This document shows, in pieces, positions 8,073 through 15,181 of a DNA stretch of 64,000 nucleotides; position 1 is the stretch's first letter; every line of letters begins with the position of its first letter. This DNA is from Bradyrhizobium sp. CCBAU 51627 (GTDB lineage: Bacteria; Pseudomonadota; Alphaproteobacteria; Rhizobiales; Xanthobacteraceae), in NCBI RefSeq assembly GCF_028128765.1, contig NZ_LBJG01000024.1:310001-374000 (forward strand), written 5' to 3'. The position numbers and the translations under genes are program-made. The notes below the pieces were generated by a model. The model did not search any database. It was not told where the DNA came from and was given only the letters and a program-made list of their open reading frames with translations.

Positions 8073-8990
8073 ATGGAATTGCATCAGCTCCGATGCTTCG
8101 TGGCGGCGGCCGAGCAGCTGCATTTCGGCCGCGCCGCGCAGCATCTCCAGATGCTGCCGTCCGCGCTCGGGCGTCAGATCAGGCTGCTGGAAGAAGATCT
8201 GGGTACGCGGCTGTTCGCGCGCACGACGCGGGCGGTCTCGCTCACCGAGAACGGCGCGACGCTGCTGCGCGATGCCCGCGCCATCCTTGCCAAGGTCGAG
8301 GCGGTCGAGAGCAACTTGCGCAACCGCTCGCGCGCGGGCGCGGCGCGGCGGCTGCGGATCGGCGCCATCGACAGCGCCGCAGCAGGATTGCTGCCGCCGC
8401 TGCTGCGTGACTTCCGCGCTGCGCATCCCGAAGTTTCGGTCCAGCTCCTGGAGGACAAGACCGTCCGGCTGTTGCCGAAGATCCTGACCGGTGCGCTCGA
8501 TCTTGCCTTCGTCCGTCCGCCCGACCGGCCGGACAAGCGGCTGGAGTTTCGCCCTTTGCTCCAGGAGACCGCGATCGTGGCTTTTCCACGGCGTCACGCG
8601 CTCGCCGCGCGCAAGTCTATCGCGCTGGCTGACATCGCTGATGAGCCCATGCTGGTGCCGGACCGGCGCTCGCGGCCGCACAGCCACGACCTTACGGTCA
8701 AGCTGTTCGAGCAGGCCGGGCTGACGCCGCGCATCGTTCAGGTGGCCGATGAGAAGCAGACCATCATCAACCTGGTCGCCACGAAGCTCGGCGTCGCGAT
8801 CGTGCCGCGCTGGACCACACGGATGGCGGTCTCGGGCGTGCGCTTCGTGCCGCTCCGTCCCCGGCAGAGCGGCCCCGTCGGACGGCTGCCGCTGGCGGCG
8901 GCCTGGCTGCGCGGCTCGCGCGATCCGTCCCGCGATGCCATGCTCGCAGTGCTGGAGGCGCGTCTGCGCAGCTATGCGCGGGAGGCGTGA
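8073..8990 (+). CDS. LysR-family transcriptional regulator
   Basis: A 305-residue regulator. ATG 8073 is used because MELHQLRCFVAAAEQLHFGRAA is the standard LysR start. The winged helix-turn-helix covers residues 1-60 (RAAQHLQMLPSALGRQIRLL) and the periplasmic-binding-like effector domain runs from about residue 90. It is transcribed away from the carrier/dehydrogenase pair and probably controls it in response to the dicarboxylate substrate. The following aspartate-dehydrogenase-like gene starts within 40 bases of its stop and may be cotranscribed. Confidence 0.88.
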   Translation: MELHQLRCFVAAAEQLHFGRAAQHLQMLPSALGRQIRLLEEDLGTRLFARTTRAVSLTENGATLLRDARAILAKVEAVESNLRNRSRAGAARRLRIGAIDSAAAGLLPPLLRDFRAAHPEVSVQLLEDKTVRLLPKILTGALDLAFVRPPDRPDKRLEFRPLLQETAIVAFPRRHALAARKSIALADIADEPMLVPDRRSRPHSHDLTVKLFEQAGLTPRIVQVADEKQTIINLVATKLGVAIVPRWTTRMAVSGVRFVPLRPRQSGPVGRLPLAAAWLRGSRDPSRDAMLAVLEARLRSYAREA

Positions 8991-9025
8991 GCGGCTATGA
9001 CACTGGCCTGGGCAAGTGGTGGGAT

Positions 9026-9853
9026 ATGATGACGGATCAGAATGCTTCGAGCGAATTGCGGGTGGCGATTGCAGGCCTCGGTTCGATCGGCACAAAGATA
9101 GCAACCGCGCTCGATGAGGGCATCGAGGGCCTGGCGCTGTCGGCCGTGGCCGTGCGTGACCCTGCCAAACATCAAGCTTTCCTCGGTGCCCTGCGCCATC
9201 AGCCGCAAATCCTGCCGATCGATCGGCTCGGGGACGCCGCCGACATCGTGGTGGAATGCGCTCCGAGCAGCCAGTTGCGCGCGATCGTCGAGCCCGCGGT
9301 GAAGCGCGGCAGGTCCGCGGTCGTGGTCAGCGTCGGCGGGCTGCTCGACAATGATGATCTGTTCGATCTCGCCCGCGCCAATGGCGGTCGCATCCTCGTG
9401 CCCACAGGCGCGCTGATCGGGTTGGATGCCGTCAACGCCGCCGCGATCGGAACCATCCATTCGGTGAAGATGGTCACGCGCAAGCCGATCGACGGGCTGA
9501 AGGGCGCGCCGTTCATCGTTCAGAACAACATCGACATCGACAATCTGCGCGAGCCGCTCAAGCTGTTCGAGGGCAGCGCGCGCGATGCGGCGAAGGGTTT
9601 TCCGGCCAATGTCAATGTCGCCGTTGCGCTGTCGCTGGCGGGGATCGGACCCGATCGTACCCAGATCCAGGTTTGGGCCGACCCCACCGTGACGCGCAAT
9701 GTTCATCGCATCGAGGTCGAAGCGGATTCGGCGCGGTTCTCGATGGCGATCGAGAACATCCCGTCCGAGAATCCAAAGACCGGGCTGATCACCTCACTGT
9801 CCGTGATCGCGCTGCTCCGCAAGCAGCGCGCCACGCTTTGTGTGGGGACGTAA
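9026..9853 (+). CDS. Aspartate dehydrogenase-like NAD(P)-dependent oxidoreductase
   Basis: A 275-residue protein. Starts are possible at GTG 8987 (overlapping the LysR stop, but with GGAGG only one base away, too close) or at ATG 9026/9029; I prefer the latter. The N-terminal Rossmann fold has GLGSIGTKIA at about residues 18-27, followed by DIVVECAPSSQ. The second half contains the VPTGALIGLDAV and PANVNVAVALSLAGIG segments typical of the NadX/aspartate dehydrogenase family. Those enzymes oxidise L-aspartate to iminoaspartate with NAD(P). The role beside a tartrate-type block is unclear; it may act on another amino or hydroxy acid. Confidence 0.75.
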   Translation: MMTDQNASSELRVAIAGLGSIGTKIATALDEGIEGLALSAVAVRDPAKHQAFLGALRHQPQILPIDRLGDAADIVVECAPSSQLRAIVEPAVKRGRSAVVVSVGGLLDNDDLFDLARANGGRILVPTGALIGLDAVNAAAIGTIHSVKMVTRKPIDGLKGAPFIVQNNIDIDNLREPLKLFEGSARDAAKGFPANVNVAVALSLAGIGPDRTQIQVWADPTVTRNVHRIEVEADSARFSMAIENIPSENPKTGLITSLSVIALLRKQRATLCVGT

Positions 9854-9856
9854 CCC

Positions 9857-11161
9857 TCACGCCCCCGTGACGCGCCAGATCACGTTGCCGACGTCGTCGG
9901 CCATCAGCAGCGACTTCTTGTCGGGGCCGATCACGACGCCGACCGGACGGCCGTAGGATTCCTTCTCGTCCGGGGACAGGAAGCCCGACAGGATGTCGCG
10001 CGAGGGGCCGGACGGCTTGCCGTTCTCGAATGGGACGAACACCTGCCTGTAGCCGGACAGCTTGCTGCGATTCCACGAGCCGTGCTGGCCGATCACCATG
10101 CCGTCTCCGAAGCCGGGCAGGGTCCCTGCAGGCATCCAGCACAGGCCGAGCGAAGCGGTGTGGCCGCCGAGCGCGTAGTCCGGCTGCAATGCTTTCGCGA
10201 CCATCGCCGGATCCTGCGGCACGCGGTCGTCGACCGTCTTGCCCCAATAGCAATAGGGCCAGCCGTAGAAGCCGCCGTCGCGCACCGAGGTGAGATAATC
10301 CGGCGGCGTCTCGTCGCCGAGCCCGTCGCGTTCGTTGACGACGGTCCAGAGCACGCCCGCCGTCGGCTCCCACGCAAGTCCTACGGGATTGCGCAGGCCG
10401 GCGCCGAAGATGCGATCCGTGCCGGCAACGAGGTCGAGCTCGTAGATCGCGGCGCGGCCTTCCTCGACCTCCATGCCCATCTCGGCGATGTTGCTGAGCG
10501 AGCCGACGCCGGCATAGAGCTTCTTGCCGTCGGGGCTGGCGAGCAGGCTGCGCGTCCAGTGGCCGCTGGGTTTGAACGTGGTGAGCCGCTTGCCCGGTGC
10601 AGTGATGCGGTCGGCATCGGCGACATAGGGGAAAGCCATCACGCCATCGGTATTGCCGACATAGAACGTGTCGCCGACCAGCGCCATGCCGAACGGCTGG
10701 TTCAGGTTCTCCATGAACGCGCCGCGGACGTCCGCAACGCCATCGCCGTCCTTGTCGCGGAGCAGGGTGATGCGGTTGGCGGAGACGCCGAGTGCCGCGG
10801 CGCGCCGCATCGTCGCCTGCATCGCGTAGTGAAACACGCTGCGCGGGGGACCCGCGATCTGCGTCGCTTCCGCGATCAGCACGTCGCCATTGGGCAGCAC
10901 CTCGATCCAGCGCGGGTGGTCGAGGTCGGTGGCGAACGCGTTGACCTTGAGCCCCGGCGCGGCCGTCGGCTTCTGGCCGGCGCTCCAGCCGCGCGCGGTC
11001 GGCATCTTCAGGGTCGGGATCGCGCCCTGTGGCTTGGCTTGGGGAATGGCGGGTGTCTGGCCCCAGGCCGGCGCAGGCTCGATGCCGGTCAGCTTCCGCC
11101 ATTGCAGCGCGATGCCGCCGAGGACTGCGACGAATTGCGCGAAGATGCTGGAAAAGGTCAT
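9857..11161 (-). CDS. Glucose/sorbosone dehydrogenase-family beta-propeller protein
   Basis: A 434-residue protein with a hydrophobic N-terminal segment (FAQFVAVLGGIAL) that could anchor or export it. The body is the GSDH six-bladed propeller: FATDLDHPRWIEVLPNGDVL, LLRDKDGDGVADV, GLRNPVGLAWEP and GQHGSWNRSKLSGYRQV are the recurrent blade motifs. Family members are PQQ-dependent aldose or sorbosone dehydrogenases of the periplasm, though many remain untested. It is convergent with the aspartate-dehydrogenase-like gene (three bases between stops) and upstream genes on the same strand are unrelated in function. Substrate unknown. Confidence 0.82.
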   Translation of the reverse strand: MTFSSIFAQFVAVLGGIALQWRKLTGIEPAPAWGQTPAIPQAKPQGAIPTLKMPTARGWSAGQKPTAAPGLKVNAFATDLDHPRWIEVLPNGDVLIAEATQIAGPPRSVFHYAMQATMRRAAALGVSANRITLLRDKDGDGVADVRGAFMENLNQPFGMALVGDTFYVGNTDGVMAFPYVADADRITAPGKRLTTFKPSGHWTRSLLASPDGKKLYAGVGSLSNIAEMGMEVEEGRAAIYELDLVAGTDRIFGAGLRNPVGLAWEPTAGVLWTVVNERDGLGDETPPDYLTSVRDGGFYGWPYCYWGKTVDDRVPQDPAMVAKALQPDYALGGHTASLGLCWMPAGTLPGFGDGMVIGQHGSWNRSKLSGYRQVFVPFENGKPSGPSRDILSGFLSPDEKESYGRPVGVVIGPDKKSLLMADDVGNVIWRVTGA

Positions 11162-11303
11162 GCGTAGCCCCTGTTTGCGCGCGCATCCAACTGGCTGTCG
11201 GGGCAGACGTCAACCTGTGCGGCGCGCCGATGCGGCCTATTCCCTGGGGATGGCAGGTGGCCGAATTTGCATGGAGAAGCGCGAAGCGGTTCCTGACCCG
11301 CCA

Positions 11304-11930
11304 TCACCGCGGCGAGAGGAACGGGATGATCATCGGCACGCGGCGGCAATAGGCGCCGTAGGCGTCTTCGCCGAGCTCTTTCGACAGGAACACCTCTTCC
11401 ATCCGGCCCTTCTGCCACATGCCGAGCGAGATCAGGATGGCACCCAGGATCGTCGTCACCAGGCCGATCGCGATGCCGGTGACCAGCATGCCGAAGATCA
11501 GGCCCGTGTAGATCGGGTGGCGCACGAGGCCGTAGGGGCCGGTGTCGATGACGCGGTGGTCTTCCTTGTGGGTGATGGTGTTGGACCAGAATTTCCCGAG
11601 ATGCAGCCGGCCCCACCAGGCGAAGGCGATGCCGGCGACCGAGAGGACCGCGGCAATGGAGATGCCGGTGTTGCCGAGCACCCAGAGCGGCTTCCAACCC
11701 AGGATCTCCGCAATCCACGGCGTGTACAGGATGCCGCCGACCAGGATCGGCAGCCGGTAACGCTGCGACTCCAGCGTCATGACCTGCTTCTTGGTCTGCC
11801 CCTGCCAGAACGAGGCGCCCACCCAGCTGGCGAGAAAGGCAAGCCATATCAGGGCCAGGAGTTCGGTCGGCCAGGTTGTGGTCCAGCCACCCCAGGCCAC
11901 GGAGAGAAGCTTGCTGAAATCGAAGGACAT
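11304..11930 (-). CDS. Isoprenylcysteine carboxyl methyltransferase (ICMT)-like membrane protein
   Basis: A 208-residue membrane protein with about five hydrophobic segments. The C-terminal half contains DTGPYGLVRHPIYTGLI, the RHPxYxG signature of the ICMT/phospholipid methyltransferase fold that binds S-adenosylmethionine, and a later REP-type segment near the end (FLSKELGEDAYGAYCRRVP). Bacterial members probably methylate lipids or small isoprenoids, not proteins. It starts about 30 bp downstream of an epimerase gene on the same strand, so the two may be cotranscribed. Substrate is not predictable. Confidence 0.8.
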   Translation of the reverse strand: MSFDFSKLLSVAWGGWTTTWPTELLALIWLAFLASWVGASFWQGQTKKQVMTLESQRYRLPILVGGILYTPWIAEILGWKPLWVLGNTGISIAAVLSVAGIAFAWWGRLHLGKFWSNTITHKEDHRVIDTGPYGLVRHPIYTGLIFGMLVTGIAIGLVTTILGAILISLGMWQKGRMEEVFLSKELGEDAYGAYCRRVPMIIPFLSPR

Positions 11931-11960
11931 GCGGAAAGGTTCTTTGCTTTGGGCGGCAGA

Positions 11961-12992
11961 TCAGCTCGCGCGCGAGGAGAGCGCGTGATGCTTGATGGCA
12001 TTCGACGCAGCCTGGCCGTTCCGGGCGAGTAGATGGGTGATGGTTTCCCGCAGGACCGGTTCGATCGGTCGCGGAGCATAGCCGAGTTCGGTCCGCGCCT
12101 TGTTGATCGACAGGTCACTGGCGGCAAGCGCGATGCGCACGCCTTCGGCGGTGCCGTTGGGCGGCCGGCGCGTGAAATGGTCGGCAACGAACTCGAGCAT
12201 GATTGCGGAGAGCTCGGCGAGTCGGCCGGGCACGACGATCGGAAACTGCCGGCGACCGCTCATCGCTGACATCATCCGCAGGATGCGCCCGAGCGGAACA
12301 CAGTCGCCGCCAAGAATATAGCGTTGGCCGATGCGGCCGCGTTCCATGGTCAGCACGAGGCCCGTCGCGACGTCACGCACGTCGACGAGGTTGACCAGGA
12401 AGTCGAGATGCGGCTGTACCTTCTTCTGGAGGAAGTACCAGAGCATCGCGGTCGGCGGCGTCAGATTGTGGTCGGCGGCGCCGATCGGCATGGTGGGCGT
12501 GCCGATCACGAGCGGGAAACCGGCCGCGGCCGCTTTCGCGACCTGATGCTCGGCGAGCGACTTCGATCGCGTATAGGCGCCGGGCATCGCATCGGCCGGC
12601 TGCAGAGCTTCTTCGGCGGCAACGCCATTGAGGTTGGAGTAGGGGAACAGGATCGATTCCGTCGAGCAGTGCAGGAAGCGCGACACGCCGCGCTTCATCG
12701 CCGCCGCCAGCACGATCTCGGTGCCGCGACAATTGACGTCGTGAAAGTCCTGCTTGTTGGCGACCCACATCCCGGGCAGGCCGGCGAGATGATAGACCTG
12801 ATCGACGCCGGCGAGCGCAGCATCGACCGCGGCGCCGTCGAGGACCGAGCCTGTCACGTAGTCGACGTCGGCATGGGGGGCGGCCGGCGGTCGCACGTCG
12901 AGCACGCGCACCCGTTGCTCCCTGCTGCGGAGCGCTTCGACGAGATGATGTCCGATGAAGCCGCTGCCACCGGTAACCAGTACGAGAGCCAT
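11961..12992 (-). CDS. NAD-dependent epimerase/dehydratase (HpnA/dihydroflavonol-reductase-like)
   Basis: A 343-residue extended short-chain dehydrogenase. The N-terminal nucleotide motif is TGGSGFIGHHL (residues 7-17); the catalytic pair is in AYTRSK (YxxxK), preceded by CSTES. Blocks such as NLVDVRDVATG and RYILGGDC match the branch holding HpnA (hopanoid-associated) and dihydroflavonol reductases. No other hopanoid genes are in the window, so HpnA function is not supported. The gene is followed by the ICMT-like gene and preceded by the DUF962 gene on the same strand, which may make a three-gene lipid-related unit (inference). Confidence 0.78.
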   Translation of the reverse strand: MALVLVTGGSGFIGHHLVEALRSREQRVRVLDVRPPAAPHADVDYVTGSVLDGAAVDAALAGVDQVYHLAGLPGMWVANKQDFHDVNCRGTEIVLAAAMKRGVSRFLHCSTESILFPYSNLNGVAAEEALQPADAMPGAYTRSKSLAEHQVAKAAAAGFPLVIGTPTMPIGAADHNLTPPTAMLWYFLQKKVQPHLDFLVNLVDVRDVATGLVLTMERGRIGQRYILGGDCVPLGRILRMMSAMSGRRQFPIVVPGRLAELSAIMLEFVADHFTRRPPNGTAEGVRIALAASDLSINKARTELGYAPRPIEPVLRETITHLLARNGQAASNAIKHHALSSRAS

Positions 12993-13025
12993 GAAAAAGG
13001 TTGCTACTATTCCGCTTCGTGAAGC

Positions 13026-13544
13026 CTATCGGGTCGAAAGGGAGTTGGTCGGAAGAGGCGCGAGAATCGCGGCAAGGTCACGACGAAAACCCAGTGCAAT
13101 GAATAATTTTGCCATGACGAACATGGGTCCGAGCAAAAGGTGCGACGGAAACGTGAACAACGAGGCCTCGCGCCCCTCAAATACCTTGTGGCCGATGGTC
13201 TGCGCTGCGAGGCCGAGCACGATCAGGGCGGTGAAAATCGCCCACATTGTCGCGAGGCTGACTTGCGCGGCAATGGTCGACGCGATGGAAAACAACATGA
13301 TGGAAACGGCCAGAATCCCGAGCCCGAGCGCCGCGTCGAGCAGCAGCCAATAGATCAGAACCGGCAAGGCCAGGATCACCGCCAGGCTGATCTCCATACC
13401 GAACAGCGGCAGCTTCACCAGCGTCAGCGGCATCACGGCGCCGGTGAACAGCAGGAGGATGCCGACGACGTGCATCGCCGTGTTCCGGGGATCGCGATGG
13501 TACTCGACATAAACGGCAAGTTGGCGTTGAAAAAAGCCACCCAT
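13026..13544 (-). CDS. DUF962/Mpo1-like membrane protein
   Basis: A 172-residue protein with four to five hydrophobic helices. ATG 13544 (MGGFFQRQLAVYVEYHRD) is chosen because the DUF962 family starts just there and a GAGACCGAG purine stretch lies upstream; the longer frame to 13667 adds 41 basic residues unlike the family. Conserved family features are YHRDPRNTAMHVVG with its His, and GHKVFEGREAS near the C-terminus. The yeast homologue Mpo1 is an iron-dependent dioxygenase in the alpha-oxidation of fatty acids; a similar lipid role is possible here. Confidence 0.8.
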   Translation of the reverse strand: MGGFFQRQLAVYVEYHRDPRNTAMHVVGILLLFTGAVMPLTLVKLPLFGMEISLAVILALPVLIYWLLLDAALGLGILAVSIMLFSIASTIAAQVSLATMWAIFTALIVLGLAAQTIGHKVFEGREASLFTFPSHLLLGPMFVMAKLFIALGFRRDLAAILAPLPTNSLSTR

Positions 13545-13717
13545 CTCGGTCTCATGCAGCACAGGGTCGGGGAAGGACGAAAAGAGCCTATAGCACCGGA
13601 TGGAGCAGTGCACAAACCGGCGCTTTTGTCGCGCAGGGCCACGCCGTCGCGTCTTGGGACTGCTCACAAAACAATCGGGACTCCAAAGGGTTCCCGTAGT
13701 GGTGGGGTTGTTCGCGC

Positions 13718-14386
13718 TCAGTGCCTCTTGGCGGGCTTTTTCGCCGCAGGCGCAGGGGCGGCCGCAGGATGCGCCGGCGCGTCTTCGGGCACCCGGGCAA
13801 AGGTCATAATCTGCAACTGCCCGTTGACGGCCGCGGTCGGTTTCGCGCGATCGAGGAATTGCTCTTCGCCGAGGCCGATCGGCTGAAGCCGCTTGGTCGA
13901 AATCTTGAACGTGTTCACCAGCACGTCGCGGATCGCGTCGGCCCGGCGCTGGCTCAGGATCGCATTGGCCTCCCGCGTCTTTGAATTGGACTCGACATGG
14001 CCGACGATCAGGAACGTGTAGGGCAGCAGCGAGGCGTGAACCAGCGCATCGGCGATCCGGCCGACGGTCTGGTAGGACTCCGGCTGGATGATCGGCGTGT
14101 CGGCGTCGAACTGGATCTGGGCGTTGAAGGCCGGCAGCTTGGCGAGGTCAGGCGCAATCAGGGGCCGGTTCACCGGGCCGGGATCGTTCTTGATGCGCGC
14201 CCGGGCCCGTTCCATCACCTGCTGCTTCAGTGCGGGAATGTCGACCTCGGCGGCTTCCTCGAAATGGTTCAGCTTGCCGATGATGTCGTCGCGGGTCGGC
14301 GCGGTCTGCGCGCCGGCTCCGCCTGCGAGCAGAGCGAGACCCAATGCAAAACCGATTGCAGTGGTGACGTGGCCGGTTGCGCGCAT
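13718..14386 (-). CDS. OmpA-family periplasmic/outer-membrane protein
   Basis: A 222-residue protein with a signal peptide (GFALGLALLAGGAGA) and a C-terminal OmpA-like peptidoglycan-binding domain (about residues 85-200). Typical blocks are IVGHVESNSKTREANAILS and RRADAIRDVLVNTF followed by RLQPIGLGEEQFL. The usual pattern GHTD is GHVE here. The extreme C-terminus is Ala/Pro/Lys-rich. Its start overlaps the stop of the upstream Cys-rich secreted protein gene by one base, so the two are cotranscribed and probably coupled. Likely role: non-covalent link between envelope and peptidoglycan. Confidence 0.82.
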   Translation of the reverse strand: MRATGHVTTAIGFALGLALLAGGAGAQTAPTRDDIIGKLNHFEEAAEVDIPALKQQVMERARARIKNDPGPVNRPLIAPDLAKLPAFNAQIQFDADTPIIQPESYQTVGRIADALVHASLLPYTFLIVGHVESNSKTREANAILSQRRADAIRDVLVNTFKISTKRLQPIGLGEEQFLDRAKPTAAVNGQLQIMTFARVPEDAPAHPAAAPAPAAKKPAKRH

Positions 14387-14802
14387 CAGCGGTACCCCGC
14401 GTCGTCGACGGCCTTCAGGCAGTTGTTGCTGATGCCCTTCGGCGTCGAGATCAGGCAGGGAATCGACTTGCTGGTCTCCTTGGTCGAGCCGCCGCAGACC
14501 TTGACGATTTCACGCTGGCACGCGTTCGCGACCGTGACACGGGCGGCGATGCGCTTCTGGATGGCGTCGAACGTCGCAAGGTAGTCGCTCAGGCACTGCT
14601 GGGAGAGCACGTCCCGGTTGCGGGAGAGACACTCCTTCAGGCGGGTCGAATCCGGATTGACGCCGCGGCAATTGGCGACGATGTCCGCCCCGCAGCTCGC
14701 CGCGAGCTTTCCGATCGAATCGCCAAAGCTCATGGTCTCCGCCGCCGCAAGCGACGGCATCCCCAATGCCAGCAAGATCAGTGTGATGGAGCCCCGGACC
14801 AT
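14386..14802 (-). CDS. Secreted cysteine-rich-repeat protein
   Basis: A 138-residue protein from ATG 14802; a TTG at 14838 would add 12 residues and cannot be excluded, and neither has a strong ribosome site. A hydrophobic signal segment (ITLILLALGMPSLAAAE) precedes a mature part with six regularly placed cysteines (CGADIVANCRGV, CLSRN, CLSDY, CQREIVKVCGG, CLI, CLKA), the pattern of cysteine-rich repeat proteins. Disulphides are likely in the periplasm. It overlaps the OmpA-like gene. Function unknown. Confidence 0.7.
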   Translation of the reverse strand: MVRGSITLILLALGMPSLAAAETMSFGDSIGKLAASCGADIVANCRGVNPDSTRLKECLSRNRDVLSQQCLSDYLATFDAIQKRIAARVTVANACQREIVKVCGGSTKETSKSIPCLISTPKGISNNCLKAVDDAGYR

Positions 14803-14890
14803 GGCTGCATCTGATACGGGGAAGTTCGCGATGGTCAAGGCCTGATCAGGGGAGAACTGTCGAGAGTTCGGCCAGTGCGGCGAACAGTCC

Positions 14891-15178
14891 TCACTCCGCG
14901 GCGTCGTCGCCCGGCGGAAATTCGATCAGGACGGCCGTGTGGTTCCGGATCGCGTCGGCAAACTCCGGGTCGGCTTTGAGTTCGTCCAGCGTGCGCGGCG
15001 GCGGAAGCTGGCGGCCTTCCGCAGTCAGCTCCTCCGCGTAGAACGCGATCGCCTCAGGCGCATTCTCCAGGGCTTCGTCCACATCGTCGCCGCCGGAGAT
15101 GCAGCCGGGCAGGTCCGGAAACCACAGGCTGACGTCATCGGGGCCAGCGTCCTCGATGATGGCGACGTAGTGGGGCAT
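14891..15178 (-). CDS. HicB-like antitoxin domain protein without adjacent HicA
   Basis: A 95-residue protein with the HicB fold: MPHYVAIIEDA, then WFPDLPGCISGGDDVDEALENA, the D-L-P-G-C core typical of HicB. In HicAB pairs HicB neutralises the mRNA-cleaving HicA toxin. No hicA-like frame with the short HicA motif lies on either side; the gene instead begins three bases after the helicase stop on the same strand, apparently in its operon. It lacks an obvious C-terminal DNA-binding helix-turn-helix or ribbon-helix-helix. It may be an orphan antitoxin or a HicB-fold protein with another role. Confidence 0.75.
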   Translation of the reverse strand: MPHYVAIIEDAGPDDVSLWFPDLPGCISGGDDVDEALENAPEAIAFYAEELTAEGRQLPPPRTLDELKADPEFADAIRNHTAVLIEFPPGDDAAE

Positions 15179-15181
15179 GCC

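Noticed and set aside
14891..15178. A complete HicAB toxin-antitoxin module
   Set aside because: Only the HicB-like half is present; neither flank holds a HicA-like frame.
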